Source: Lysobacterales bacterium
GTDB taxonomy: Bacteria > Pseudomonadota > Gammaproteobacteria > Xanthomonadales > SZUA-5
Assembly: GCA_022841325.1 (NCBI GenBank)
Contig: JALHRS010000017.1
Location: forward strand, 21,019-85,018
Direction: 5' to 3'
Length of the DNA stretch: 64,000 bases
The stretch's first letter is position 1, and each line of letters opens with the position of its first letter. Under the pieces are notes generated by a model. It saw nothing but the letters and a program-made list of their open reading frames with translations, had not been told where the DNA came from and ran no database searches. Shown piece by piece: positions 21,281 to 31,370 of this stretch. Made by a program: the position numbers and the translations under genes.

Positions 21281-23656
21281 CTAGGCCATACCCGTCAACC
21301 CGCTCTCCAGCGCCTCCAGCATCAGGTCCGCTTCGGTCTTCCCGAACACCATCGGCGGCTTGATCTTGATGACATTGTCCATCGGGCCATCGGTGGACAG
21401 CAGCACGCCCTGCTCGCGGGCGTGGTTGATCAGATCGGCGGCCTCGGCGGTTGCCGGATCCAGCGTGCTGCGGTCGCGCACCAGCTCCACACCCAGGAAC
21501 AGGCCGGTGCCGCGGACGTCGCCGATCAGGGCAAAGCGTCCGGCCAGGGCTTCCAGACCGGCTTTGAGATAGGCCCCGGTGCTTTGCGCGTGCTCGAGCA
21601 ACTGCTCGTTCTCGATGACGTCCAGCACCGCCATGCCGATGGCCGTGGACACCGGATTGCCGCCGAAGGAGGAGAAGAATTCCATGCCGTTGGCAAAAGC
21701 CCGGGCGATCTCCGGCGTGGTGATCACGGCCGCCATCGGGTGGCCGTTGCCGATGGGTTTGCCCAGGGTGACGATGTCGGGAACGACGTCCTGCAACTGA
21801 TGCGCCCACCAGTGGCTGCCGACCCGGCCGAAACCGGTCTGGACTTCGTCGACGATGACCAGACCACCCGCCGCGCGCACCTCGCGGGCGGCGGCGCCCA
21901 GATAGCCCTGCGGGTACATGATCTGCCCGCCGCAACCGGAAATGGCCTCGGCAATGAAAGCCGCCGGACCAGCACCGGTGTTGCTGCGGATCAGCGCCAG
22001 TTTCTCGGTGACTGACTGCACATAGGCCGCCGTGCTGTCGACGCCATAGCCCTTGTGCGGACCGCGATAGGGATCGGGCAGCATGGCGATCTCGACCTGC
22101 TCGGGCTTGCCGCGCCCGCCCTTGCGCTTGAACTTGTAGGGGCTGACATCGATCAGGCCGCCGCTGTTGCCGTGATAGCCCCAGTCCAGCGTCAGCACAT
22201 GGCGGCGCCCGGTGACGGTGCGGGCGATGCGCAGCGCCAGTTCGTTGGCCTCGGTGCCCGAGCACATCATGTAGACCACCGACAGCGGCTGCGGAAATTT
22301 CGCGCCCAGGCGTTCGGCGTAGTCGATCAGGGTGTCGTGCAGATAGCGGGTGTTGGTGTTCAGCAACGCGGCCTGGCGCGCCTGCGCCTGCACCACCTGC
22401 GGATGGCAGTGGCCGACGTGGCAGATGTTGTTGACGCCGTCGACATAGGCGCGACCCTGGTGATCGTAGAGATAGGCGCCGCGGCCGCGCACGATCTTCA
22501 GCGGATTGCGGTAGCTCAGCGACAGCGAAGGCCCGAGTACGCGGGCGCGGCGCTGGCGCAGGGCTTCGATGGATTGCGCATCCGCCGGCTGACGCTCGGG
22601 CGCCGGCAGTCCGGTCGCGGCGATATCTATCGCTTGCACATCCAGCCCCGCCGCGCTGCGGGCAAAAGCCGCCAATTGCTCCGGGTCGCATCCATCCAGC
22701 CGCGCCAGCAGACGCAGGGCTGGTGCCCGGGAGATGGTCAGATAGTCGTTGTCGGGAAACTCCCGACTGCGCCGGGAGGAGATGCAGACACTGCCGACCA
22801 GACGCATCGCCACCAGATCAAACAGGGCATCGGCCTCCTCCGTTTCCAGCGGAAACCGGGCGGCATAGGCGGCGATCAAGGGTCGTGCCGCGGTCTGCAG
22901 ATCGACCTGATCGAGCAGCGCATAAGCCAGCGTGATCGCCAGTTCATTGATCTGGCGGCCGAAACACATGTCGCCGAAGTCGATCAGCCCGCAGACCTGA
23001 TCCTGATCGTCGACCAGCAGATTGTTGTCGTTGGCATCCTGATGCAGCACCGCAGCGCGCAGGCACGCCAGGCGCGGAGCGGTGCGGGATTCGTAGCGGG
23101 CCAGCAGTCGGGCCGCGACAGCGCGATCGCCCGTATCGGCGATATCGGCCAGCCACGGCTTCAACTTCAGCACCGCGTCCAGATTCCAGAGAAAATCGGG
23201 GCGATGCGCCGCTGGATGTCCAAAGCCCTTGAGCGCCCGCGACAGCCGGCCCATGAAACCGCCGAGACTGCCCAGCGTGGCGCTGGATCGGCTGGCCGTC
23301 GAATACAACCGCCCCGGCAGATAGCTGAGCAGGCGCACCGGGTGCAGACCCTTGGCGCCCGGCCAATGGACCATCGCGCTGCCGTCCAGCGCCGGCAGCA
23401 CACGCGGCACGGCCAGTGTCGGATCCACCCGCTGCAGATGCGCCAGCACGGTGTTCTGCAGATCCAGAAAGGCTGGGTCTTCGAATCGATGGGAGATCTT
23501 CAGCACATGGCGGTGGCCGCCCGCATCGACCCGGAAATTCTGATCGCGCTCGCTGACCAGTGGGGTCAGCACGGCGCTCAGGCCATAGCTGCGTCGCAAC
23601 AAGTCGAGGACGTCGGTCTCAGGGAATTGCGGCTGGGGCTCGTCGAATTCGGACAT
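21281..23656 (-). CDS. APH-like kinase fused to class-III aminotransferase-fold PLP enzyme
   Basis: N-terminal [27 protein letters not shown] (APH loop); C-terminal [33 protein letters not shown]. Confidence 0.88.
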   Translation of the reverse strand: MSEFDEPQPQFPETDVLDLLRRSYGLSAVLTPLVSERDQNFRVDAGGHRHVLKISHRFEDPAFLDLQNTVLAHLQRVDPTLAVPRVLPALDGSAMVHWPGAKGLHPVRLLSYLPGRLYSTASRSSATLGSLGGFMGRLSRALKGFGHPAAHRPDFLWNLDAVLKLKPWLADIADTGDRAVAARLLARYESRTAPRLACLRAAVLHQDANDNNLLVDDQDQVCGLIDFGDMCFGRQINELAITLAYALLDQVDLQTAARPLIAAYAARFPLETEEADALFDLVAMRLVGSVCISSRRSREFPDNDYLTISRAPALRLLARLDGCDPEQLAAFARSAAGLDVQAIDIAATGLPAPERQPADAQSIEALRQRRARVLGPSLSLSYRNPLKIVRGRGAYLYDHQGRAYVDGVNNICHVGHCHPQVVQAQARQAALLNTNTRYLHDTLIDYAERLGAKFPQPLSVVYMMCSGTEANELALRIARTVTGRRHVLTLDWGYHGNSGGLIDVSPYKFKRKGGRGKPEQVEIAMLPDPYRGPHKGYGVDSTAAYVQSVTEKLALIRSNTGAGPAAFIAEAISGCGGQIMYPQGYLGAAAREVRAAGGLVIVDEVQTGFGRVGSHWWAHQLQDVVPDIVTLGKPIGNGHPMAAVITTPEIARAFANGMEFFSSFGGNPVSTAIGMAVLDVIENEQLLEHAQSTGAYLKAGLEALAGRFALIGDVRGTGLFLGVELVRDRSTLDPATAEAADLINHAREQGVLLSTDGPMDNVIKIKPPMVFGKTEADLMLEALESGLTGMA

Positions 23657-23769
23657 GGGCTGAGTGGCTGGCAGGCGTCCAGCCATGATCGGCGATTTTT
23701 CGGGCATTGATACAGGCGCCCAGTGTGCCGCTTGCTCCGCTTCCTGGTCGGGGCTCCCTGGCATTCAGG

Positions 23770-24468
23770 TCAGGCCATCAAGGCCGCACGCAGTGCCTGC
23801 ATCTCGGCGTCGACATCGGCCGGATCGGACACGGTCTGCGCCAACTCCAGCCGCAGCAATTCGAGCAGGCGCTGGCGCAGTCGACGCACCTGCACGCTGA
23901 GCGTATTTGCCGGCATGCCGAGATCCTGTGCCAGGGTGCGAAATTCGCCGGGAGCGGGCAGATCGACCACATAGATCGCCAATCGCGCGTACTGCGCGCC
24001 GCGGCCGGCGGCCTCGGCTTCATCGCGCAAGCGGGCCAGTGCCGCCGAGACCATGGCCAGTGCGTACTCGCGCTCGAACTCGCGTTCGGGCGTCAGCCCG
24101 GCGTCGCGCAATTCCGCAGCGGCGTTGGCCGCATCCAGAGTATCCATGCGCACCCCACCACCGCGCTTGGCGGCAAAAGCCGCATCACGCTGATTGGCCA
24201 GAAAGCCCTGCAGCGTGCACAGCAGATAGCTGCGAAAACGTCCGCGCGAGCGTTCGGCGCCAATGTCATAGCGCTTCTCCAGAAATTTCAGGAAGAAACC
24301 CTGGGTCAGGTCTTCGGCATCCTGGCCCGGGTAGCCGCTGCCGCGGATGTAGGCCAGCACTGCCGCTCGATAGCTGCGGCAGAGCTCGGCCAGGGCATCA
24401 GCGGCGGCGGCATCATCGCTGCGGGCCGACAGCACCAGACTCCAGCGGGTGGTCTGGAAGCGGGCCAT
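23770..24468 (-). CDS. ECF-type RNA polymerase sigma factor
   Basis: MARFQTTRWSLVLSAR...YPGQDAEDLTQGFFLKFLEK...GRFRSYLL; C-terminal HTH region. Confidence 0.85.
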   Translation of the reverse strand: MARFQTTRWSLVLSARSDDAAAADALAELCRSYRAAVLAYIRGSGYPGQDAEDLTQGFFLKFLEKRYDIGAERSRGRFRSYLLCTLQGFLANQRDAAFAAKRGGGVRMDTLDAANAAAELRDAGLTPEREFEREYALAMVSAALARLRDEAEAAGRGAQYARLAIYVVDLPAPGEFRTLAQDLGMPANTLSVQVRRLRQRLLELLRLELAQTVSDPADVDAEMQALRAALMA

Positions 24469-24525
24469 GCTCAGTTCTTCCGCCAATGACGGTCAGAACG
24501 CACCGCCCTGACCTGGCCCAGCGCC

Positions 24526-24549
24526 TGTGGGAGCGGGCTCCGCCCGCGA
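24526..24549. repeat. REP-like palindrome
   Basis: tgtgggagcgggctccgcccgcga. Confidence 0.7.
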
Positions 24550-24641
24550 CAGCTGGCGGCTGTAGCCGGGCCCTTACGGTCGCGGATGGATCTGATCTCA
24601 CCAGACATACCGTAAATCATCGCTTTCAAGGTCACATGACA

Positions 24642-24732
24642 GGGGCAGGGGGCAAGGAGCACGGGACCTGCCCCGCCGCACGATCTGACCTTGCAGCGAG
24701 GTTGAGCCCCTGCCCCCTGCCCCTTGCCCCTC
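24642..24732. repeat. Heptamer inverted repeat (GGGGCAN word)
   Basis: GGGGCAG GGGGCAA GGAGCAC GGGACCT ... TGAGCCCCTGCCCCCTGCCCCTTGCCCC. Confidence 0.85.
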
Positions 24733-24796
24733 GTTTGTTGCGCGAGCAAGCGCATTGCCCGGGTTGACCGGGACTCCCACAGGGGGCGCGGCGCGA

Positions 24797-27217
24797 TCAT
24801 GATCCGGCCGGCCAATTCATCGCCTCCGGCGGCAGGCGCAGGCGTTCCAGCAAGGCCAGAAAGCGCGCGTCGCCGGCCAGTTTGTCGATGCCGTGCAAGC
24901 GGTTGCCGATCCATTGCCACAGCCGCGGATCGCCGGCGCTGTACATGGCCTCCAGAGCGCCGAGGGCCTGCTCCTTCTGGTCGAGAGCCAGATAGCTCAG
25001 GGCAAACAGTAGATCACTGATGGCGTCGCCGCTGGCGCGGCGGCGCTGCAGATCGCGCAGCAGCGCCCGGGCCTGCTCGATGCGGCCGGCGCAGACGTAC
25101 AGGCTGGCGCCATTGCCGTCGAGTTCGGCGCGGGCGTCGGTCAGGGCCATCGCTTGCTCGTGAGCGGCGATGCCGGCGCTGCATCGCCCCTGCTGTTCCA
25201 GCACCAGCGCGTGCAATTCCAGACTGGGCCAGTGCTCAGGCTGTCGCTGCAGACTGCGCTCACTGCTGCCTAGAGCCTCGGCGTCACGTCCGGCATACAG
25301 CAGTGCGCGGGTCAGGGTATTCCAGGCGCGCGCCGATTCTGGCTCGATCTGCAGCAGACGCTGGGCGTGCTCAACCGCCTGCTCGCGCGAGCCCAGGCTC
25401 ATGTGAAACTCGGCAGCGGCGACACGCACCTCGGCCACACCGGGCCCGTAACTCAGCGCCTGGTCGATGTCGGCGCGGCATCCCGCCCAATCGCGTTGCG
25501 CGCAGCGCAGCTGGGCGCGCAGCGCCAGAGCACCCGGCAGTTCGCTGTCGATCTGCAGCGCCTTCTGCAACAGCGGCGCGGCCTGTCGCTGCCACCAATC
25601 GCTGTCGCGCTGTTGCAGCTGCAGCTGTGAACGGTAGACGTCGGCCAGGGCCAGATACGCCCTGGCATAGCCGGGATCGATCGCCAGCGCCTGCTCGATC
25701 AGCCGGATGCCGGCTTCGATGCCGGCCAGCGTCATCCGATCGGCCTGGCTGCGTGCCTGCTCGACCAGGGCGATGGCCTCGATGCTGTCGGTGCGGTGCT
25801 GGATCAGCTGCGCCCGCTCGGGGCCCGCCAGATTCAGCAACAGACGTTCGCTGATGGCCACGGCCAGTTCGTCGACGATGCCGAGCAGCGCGTCGTTGGC
25901 CCGGTCGTACTCGGCCGACCAGCGCTGGGTGCCGCCGGCGGTCTCCACCAGCTCGGCGACGATACGCACGCCGCTGCCGGCAGGCCGGATCGAACAGGCG
26001 AGGATGTGGCTGGCGCGCAGGCGTTCGCCGATCTCGGTCGCCGGGAGTCCGGATTGCTGCAGCGGAAAACTGGAGCTGCGGGCAATGACGGTGAGCGCGC
26101 GCAAGCGGCTCAGGCGATGGATCACTTCCTCGGCCAGCACCTTGGCCATCAGCGCATGCTCGGCATTGCCGCTGTAACTCTCGCAGGGCAGCACGGCGAC
26201 CGTGGCCAGCGTGCTCGGGCCCAGCAGCCGGCTCCAGTCGGTCTGACCGCGCAGGGACTTCCATCCCCACACGCCCGCCGCCAGCAACAGGGCGACACCG
26301 ACCCAGGCGCCGCTGCGCCAGCGCCGACCGGGCGTTCGGGGCTCGGCCGCAAACAGGGCCGCCAGTCGCTGCGGTCGTTGCCGCAGATGCTGTACCGGAT
26401 CGGGCATGGATGCCGCTGGCGCCTGATCGAAACCGGGCAGCTTTTCCAGCTCCCGAACGCGCTCGATCACCTGCCCGGCGTCACCGATCCGCGCATCCGG
26501 ATCCTTGGCCAGCATGCCGGCCAGCAGATCCTGCAAGGCCGCACAGGCGTCGGGCAGTCGCGGCAACGGCGCCTGCTGATGTTGCATGCCGATGGCCCAG
26601 CCATCGTCGCCGTCATAGGGCACGTGGCCGGTCAGGGCCTGATACAGGACCACGCCCAGGCTGTAGATGTCGGTGCGGGCATCGACGGGGGAATCGCGCC
26701 ACTGCTCGGGCGCCATGTAGGCCGGTGTACCGGCGAATCCGCCGTCTGCGGTCAGGCGACTGGCGCCGAGCATGCGGGCAATGCCGAAATCGGCCAGCAC
26801 ATAACTGCCGTCGTCCTGCAGCAGGATGTTGGCGGGCTTGAGGTCACGGTGGACGATACTCTTGGCGTGGGCCTGTGCCAGCGCGCCGGCAATCTCGCGG
26901 ATCAGGCGCAACGCCTCGCGTGGCGCCATCGGTAGATTCGAGAGCTGGCCACCCGGCAGATACTCCAGCGCCAGATAGGCCAGCCCCTGATGCACGCCAA
27001 CGTCGTGAATGGCGAGAATGTGCCGATGCCGCAAGCTCGCGGCAATACGACCTTCTCTCAGAAAGCGCTCGGTGAACCCGGGGTCATTGGCGAGGCCAGG
27101 CGCCAGCACCTTCAGCGCCACCTGGCGCTGCAGCGACAGCTGTGTCGCCAGGTAAACCGTGGCCATGCCGCCATGGCCCAGTTCCCTCTCGATGCGATAG
27201 CCGGGGATCTCAGTCAT
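24797..27217 (-). CDS. Serine/threonine protein kinase with TM, TolB-like and TPR regions
   Basis: YRIERELGHGGMATVYLA, HRDLKPANILL, DFGIAR, GTPAYMAPEQW; TM WVGVALLLAAGVWGW; C-terminal TPR-like repeats. Confidence 0.92.
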   Translation of the reverse strand: MTEIPGYRIERELGHGGMATVYLATQLSLQRQVALKVLAPGLANDPGFTERFLREGRIAASLRHRHILAIHDVGVHQGLAYLALEYLPGGQLSNLPMAPREALRLIREIAGALAQAHAKSIVHRDLKPANILLQDDGSYVLADFGIARMLGASRLTADGGFAGTPAYMAPEQWRDSPVDARTDIYSLGVVLYQALTGHVPYDGDDGWAIGMQHQQAPLPRLPDACAALQDLLAGMLAKDPDARIGDAGQVIERVRELEKLPGFDQAPAASMPDPVQHLRQRPQRLAALFAAEPRTPGRRWRSGAWVGVALLLAAGVWGWKSLRGQTDWSRLLGPSTLATVAVLPCESYSGNAEHALMAKVLAEEVIHRLSRLRALTVIARSSSFPLQQSGLPATEIGERLRASHILACSIRPAGSGVRIVAELVETAGGTQRWSAEYDRANDALLGIVDELAVAISERLLLNLAGPERAQLIQHRTDSIEAIALVEQARSQADRMTLAGIEAGIRLIEQALAIDPGYARAYLALADVYRSQLQLQQRDSDWWQRQAAPLLQKALQIDSELPGALALRAQLRCAQRDWAGCRADIDQALSYGPGVAEVRVAAAEFHMSLGSREQAVEHAQRLLQIEPESARAWNTLTRALLYAGRDAEALGSSERSLQRQPEHWPSLELHALVLEQQGRCSAGIAAHEQAMALTDARAELDGNGASLYVCAGRIEQARALLRDLQRRRASGDAISDLLFALSYLALDQKEQALGALEAMYSAGDPRLWQWIGNRLHGIDKLAGDARFLALLERLRLPPEAMNWPAGS

Positions 27218-27320
27218 GTGCGCGGCGCGATCATTTCAAGGCACCGGCCTCGATACGGGAGTAGCTGCACTTCTTGAATCGATCTCATTGCGAGCCACCT
27301 GTTTCGACCCGAAGCTGCCC

Positions 27321-27395
27321 ACGGGCGCCGGCGCGGCCGCTGCTGGTCTCCCGCCTGCGCAAGGCGGCGCCGCAGCGCGGCGCCCACCAGGGCAG
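27321..27395. repeat. Degenerate GGAGGGCGCCGCG-type inverted repeat
   Basis: gggcgccggcgcggccgctgctgg...aaggcggcgccgcagcgcggcgccc. Confidence 0.45.
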
Positions 27396-27420
27396 GGAAC
27401 ACTGGGCCGGTATCCGAGAT

Positions 27421-28734
27421 TCATGGTGCCCGCGCATAGGGCAAATCCCAGGGATTGCCGCGGGTTTTCTCCAGAGGAACCATGCGCACGATGCCGGCAT
27501 CGGTGTCGATGCTCATGGGATGCTCGGCGCTGCGCATGGCTTCCGGGCGCGCGTCGAAAGCAGCTTGCGCCGCCTCGGCCGACAGTCCGCGCACGAGGAT
27601 GGCGGCGTTCAGCAACTTCAGGCGTGCATCCAGATCGAGCAGACGCTGCCAGTAGGGTTCGACGCTGTACAAGGCCTTCGCCACGTAACAACCGACCGGA
27701 TCCAGCGGCCAGTCCAGGGCGCCGCATTTCCCGGTCTCCGGCAAAGGCGTCGAGGATCTCGCACGGATGCGGCTGTACTGCTCATCGGTACAGTAACGGC
27801 CCAGATTGCGGGCGAACAGGGCCTTGGCATGACGCTTGTTGATCAAGCCCGTGCCCAGCTTCAGCAGCGGCGGCACCGGCTCGCCGAACCAGACCAGATC
27901 CCCCTGTCCGAGTGCGTCGATGGTATTGCCCATGGCGCGCACCTCAAACTGGTACACCGCACACTGATCCAGCTCGGCATCAGCCAGGGGTGCAAACACC
28001 TTCGGGCAGGGCGCGGCAAACTCGATCGGCATCTCCGCCAGCATTTCTGCATAGAGCCGGGTGGCGCCAGTCATCAGGGCGATGCCGAGCATGTCCATGA
28101 TCAGCAGATCGGAGTGCGAGCGCAGTTGCCGCCAGCCGGCTGTGTGCCGGCACAGCGCAGAGAAGGCAGCGGCGCTGTCCCCATCGATATGCTGCAGGGC
28201 AATCGAACTCAGCAGGATCGGAAAATAGCCGCCGAAAGGCCCCAGCGGCGAGTCGGCGCGGGGCTTGAATCCGTATCGATAATGATCGTAGGCGAGCATG
28301 GCCTCGCCCTGCGCCAACCGAGCCTGCAGCTTGCGCACCCACTCGCGCGCTTCGACCTGATGCTGACGAACCTTCGACAGGCATTCAGGATCCCAGGGGC
28401 TGCACAAGGAAGGATCCTTACCCGGAACCTCTGGATGCGCCGGGTACTTGCCCTCGGCCGTGGTCACAAAGCTGCTGCCCGGCGGCGCCTGCTCGAATGC
28501 CGCCACATCGGCCGCCGCCACGGCCTCCCATTCGCTTTCCGGCACCTCGTGGCCGAAGGCCTGGAAGCCGGCAAAGGCATTGCGCTTGCCGTCCAAATTG
28601 GCCGGTGCACGCGCCAGCGCGGCTTGCAGCGCCAGATCTTCGGCCGTCGGTCGCGGCAGCCATCCACTGGCCACCAGGCCCATCCACAACAGGATCAGCA
28701 ACAGCAATCCACCGAACCATTTCAACACGCGCAT
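27421..28734 (-). CDS. Membrane-anchored hypothetical protein
   Basis: MRVLKWFGGLLLLILLWMGLVASGWL followed by a long soluble domain; consistent coding frame. Confidence 0.6.
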   Translation of the reverse strand: MRVLKWFGGLLLLILLWMGLVASGWLPRPTAEDLALQAALARAPANLDGKRNAFAGFQAFGHEVPESEWEAVAAADVAAFEQAPPGSSFVTTAEGKYPAHPEVPGKDPSLCSPWDPECLSKVRQHQVEAREWVRKLQARLAQGEAMLAYDHYRYGFKPRADSPLGPFGGYFPILLSSIALQHIDGDSAAAFSALCRHTAGWRQLRSHSDLLIMDMLGIALMTGATRLYAEMLAEMPIEFAAPCPKVFAPLADAELDQCAVYQFEVRAMGNTIDALGQGDLVWFGEPVPPLLKLGTGLINKRHAKALFARNLGRYCTDEQYSRIRARSSTPLPETGKCGALDWPLDPVGCYVAKALYSVEPYWQRLLDLDARLKLLNAAILVRGLSAEAAQAAFDARPEAMRSAEHPMSIDTDAGIVRMVPLEKTRGNPWDLPYARAP

Positions 28735-28978
28735 GACAATTCCCCGATCAGAGCGGCAAGGCCGCGAGCGCGAGCGCAATCGGTTCTGACGAACCCGGAC
28801 TTGCCCGCACCTGTCCTGTTAAGCAACTGGCGCCGACGATGACAGCCAGCGCGCATTGGAGCATTCTGCTGCAGGATCAATTTTCCGGCGCGGCCACAAT
28901 CGCGCAGGTCAGCGGGCTGGGTCCCCGACCCCAGTGCCCGTGCTGAGCGGCCGACCATTCACTGCCCCTGGAGTCTGT

Positions 28979-29665
28979 ATGTCACTGTGCCTGTGTTTTG
29001 TCCCTGCAGGTGTGGAGTTCGAAGACGTCGGCAAGCCCGACTACAAAGCCTCCAGATCCGTGCGCAGCGCGCGCAGCAGGATTCTGAAACAGCTGATCGA
29101 GGCCTACCCCGGGACCGAAGCACCAACCAACATGGAATCCGGGCCACTGACAGGTTTCCCCCGCGGCGAAATGATGCTGACACCCGGATACCTTTCATGG
29201 TCATTGCACGGCGTCACTGACGAGGCCCCGATCCGCGCCATCGTGGATTGGTTCCTGCGCCAGGGCTGGTATTGCGTAGACCCCCAGGACGCCGGTTTCA
29301 GCAATCGCGAGGCCATGACCGAAGCGGCGCCCGATACCCTCAAGGACTATGACGAGCTGATCGGAGCTCGGCTGTCTGGTCTGCGCCTGGAGCGCGAATG
29401 GGGGAGTGGGCTGGCCCTGGATTGGTTGATGGCCGATGGCCGGATGGCGCACCTGCGCTTTGCGACTTTCGTCAACGGACAGCTACCCGATCTGGCCGAA
29501 CTGCTCGATCACAGCGTCGGCGCGGTGCACGTAGACAACACCCAGATCGGTCGCTACGGCCACGATTTCACCATCGTCCTGTCCAATGGGCGCGAACTCA
29601 AGCTGGGTGGCGCGGTCTACCGCAGCTGCACCCTCACCCGGATCGCAGGCAAGCCGATCCGTTGA
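28979..29665 (+). CDS. Hypothetical protein
   Basis: 229-aa frame with plausible composition; no family recognised. Confidence 0.55.
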   Translation: MSLCLCFVPAGVEFEDVGKPDYKASRSVRSARSRILKQLIEAYPGTEAPTNMESGPLTGFPRGEMMLTPGYLSWSLHGVTDEAPIRAIVDWFLRQGWYCVDPQDAGFSNREAMTEAAPDTLKDYDELIGARLSGLRLEREWGSGLALDWLMADGRMAHLRFATFVNGQLPDLAELLDHSVGAVHVDNTQIGRYGHDFTIVLSNGRELKLGGAVYRSCTLTRIAGKPIR

Positions 29666-29782
29666 AGGGGCCCGGTTTGGCGAGCGCAGAGCAGTCGCCG
29701 ATCGCCTGGATTTCGGGCTGGGGGCAGCAGCAGCTAGTCATCCGCCTCAAGCTCTGGCATTATCGTCGGCCCACGCTTTCGT

Positions 29783-29859
29783 GGCTATGTAGCTCAGACG
29801 GTTAGAGCGCGGCACTCATAATGCTGAGGTCGGTGGTTCGATTCCACTCATAGCCACCA
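29783..29859 (+). tRNA. tRNA-Met(CAT), elongator-like, CCA encoded
   Basis: GGCTATGTAGCTCAGACGGTTAGAGCGCGGCACTCATAATGCTGAGGTCGGTGGTTCGATTCCACTCATAGCCACCA. Confidence 0.93.
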
Positions 29860-29875
29860 ACTACCGAGTCCAGCC

Positions 29876-30238
29876 TTGGACATCTTCAAGATCTTCTCGA
29901 TCGAATCAGCGCATCGCTTGCCGAATCTTCCGGCCAGCCACAAGTGCTCGCGCCTGCACGGGCACTCGTTCCGGATCGAGATCCATGTTCGCGGAGAGAT
30001 TCAGCAGCCGGAAGGCTGGGTGGTGGATTTTGCCGATGTGAAGCGGGCCTTCCAGCCGCTGTTCGATCAGCTCGACCACAACTATCTGAACGATATTCCC
30101 GGCTTGGAGAATCCCACCAGCGAACGCCTGGCACAGTGGATCTTCGAGCAGATGCAACCCGCGCTGCCGCAACTGTCCAAGGTCGTGGTGCACGAAACCT
30201 GCACGGCCGGCGCCATCTATCACGGACCGGGCGCCTGA
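29876..30238 (+). CDS. queD: 6-carboxytetrahydropterin synthase family protein
   Basis: FSIESAHRLPNLPASHKCSRLHGHSFRIEI; LDHNYLND; PTSERLAQWIF. Confidence 0.92.
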   Translation: MDIFKIFSIESAHRLPNLPASHKCSRLHGHSFRIEIHVRGEIQQPEGWVVDFADVKRAFQPLFDQLDHNYLNDIPGLENPTSERLAQWIFEQMQPALPQLSKVVVHETCTAGAIYHGPGA

Positions 30239-30382
30239 TTCACCAGGGCACCACGGACCGTGCCTGTTACCGCCGAAACTGAGGCTTCGTTCTCATTCGT
30301 AGACCAGGCTGATACTGCGGCTCTGCGCCCCCGGGCCAATGCGGAGTATTCTCGTCCGCTGCAGCGACGGGGACGGCGAGCC

Positions 30383-30961
30383 ATGCGTAGATTCTTGAGG
30401 GCCGGTTTCATGGTCCTGGGCCTGACCTCGGTGTCAGCGATTGCGACCGAGCTGGCGGGCGTCGAGATTCCTTCCGCGATCCGTGCCGAGGGCCAACGCC
30501 AGGTCTGGTACCTGATGGGTACCGCGCAGGTGCATCGAAGCTTTATTCCCTTCTACGGACTGGCCTTGCATGGGCCCAGCGGCGCCAGCGGCGACAGCGA
30601 GCTGAGCCAGGGATTGACGCCACTGCAGATCACACTGGTGTGGTACGCCAGTGAACTGCCGAAGGAGCAAGTCCAGGAGCACTTCCGCAAGCTCTTCGAA
30701 CAGGTCACCACGGCCGAGACCCGGAGCCGCGTGGCGCCGCGCCTCGACAAGTTCATCGAGATGTTGCCGGCGGCCGTCCGCGGCGAACAGATGGTGTTTT
30801 ACTACTCGCCCGATGCCGGCACCCGGATCACACTCGGCGACGGCACCGCCGCGAATTTTGCCGGCATCGAATTCAACCGGGCCCTGATCTCGATGTGGCT
30901 GGGCCCGCAGGCTGATGCTGAAGTACGCGATGGATTGATTGGCAGCACGGTCGGCGGGTAA
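30383..30961 (+). CDS. Secreted chalcone-isomerase-like family protein
   Basis: Signal peptide; FIPFYGLALHGP, MVFYYSPDAGTRITLGD; fold family assigned from motif memory. Confidence 0.65.
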   Translation: MRRFLRAGFMVLGLTSVSAIATELAGVEIPSAIRAEGQRQVWYLMGTAQVHRSFIPFYGLALHGPSGASGDSELSQGLTPLQITLVWYASELPKEQVQEHFRKLFEQVTTAETRSRVAPRLDKFIEMLPAAVRGEQMVFYYSPDAGTRITLGDGTAANFAGIEFNRALISMWLGPQADAEVRDGLIGSTVGG

Positions 30962-31000
30962 GCCTCGCCACTAGGGCACGAAGAATCGCGCACCAGGCTG

Positions 31001-31235
31001 GTGTGGGTCCGGACTTGTCTGGGCTCTTGTGCGTCCAGGCTTGCCTGGACGCTGTTGCGCTTCAGCCAGCCCACCGGCCATCCGTGAGGTAGCGCGGCTC
31101 CGGCGCGCGGAAGATCGGGTTGTGCGCCACGGCTGTTCGCGCCGGCGGCCGCGGGCTCCGCACGTGCCAGGCACGCGGATTGTCGGAAGAAGGCCGGCCG
31201 TTTCCCGAGAGCGTCCAGACAAATCTGGACCTACA
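31001..31235. repeat. GCGTCCAGACAAGTCTGGACC palindromes (two loci)
   Basis: gcgtccaggcttgcctggacgc near 31031 and gcgtccagacaaatctggacctacag at 31211; related pair at 58499-58560. Confidence 0.65.
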
Positions 31236-31303
31236 GATCCCTCAGGTTCGCGGCAAGAGCGGTGCGCCCTCCTGTCCTCCTCAAAATCCCCTCGCAAGAA
31301 ATA

Positions 31304-31345
31304 TGTTGCACTGCAACAAATTCGGGTTTATGCTGCACCGCAACA
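31304..31345. promoter_or_regulatory. Two PhaR/PhbF-type operator candidates upstream of phasin
   Basis: TGTTGCACTGCAACA (31304-31318) and TGCTGCACCGCAACA (31331-31345), both fit TGNTGCNNNGCAA. Confidence 0.7.
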
Positions 31346-31370
31346 TGGGGCAGTTCCCGAGGAGAGCGAT

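Noticed and set aside
22055-23710. 551-aa plus-strand ORF
   Set aside because: Shadow ORF antisense to the APH/aminotransferase gene; Gln/Arg/His/Gly-rich composition typical of GC-rich antisense frames.
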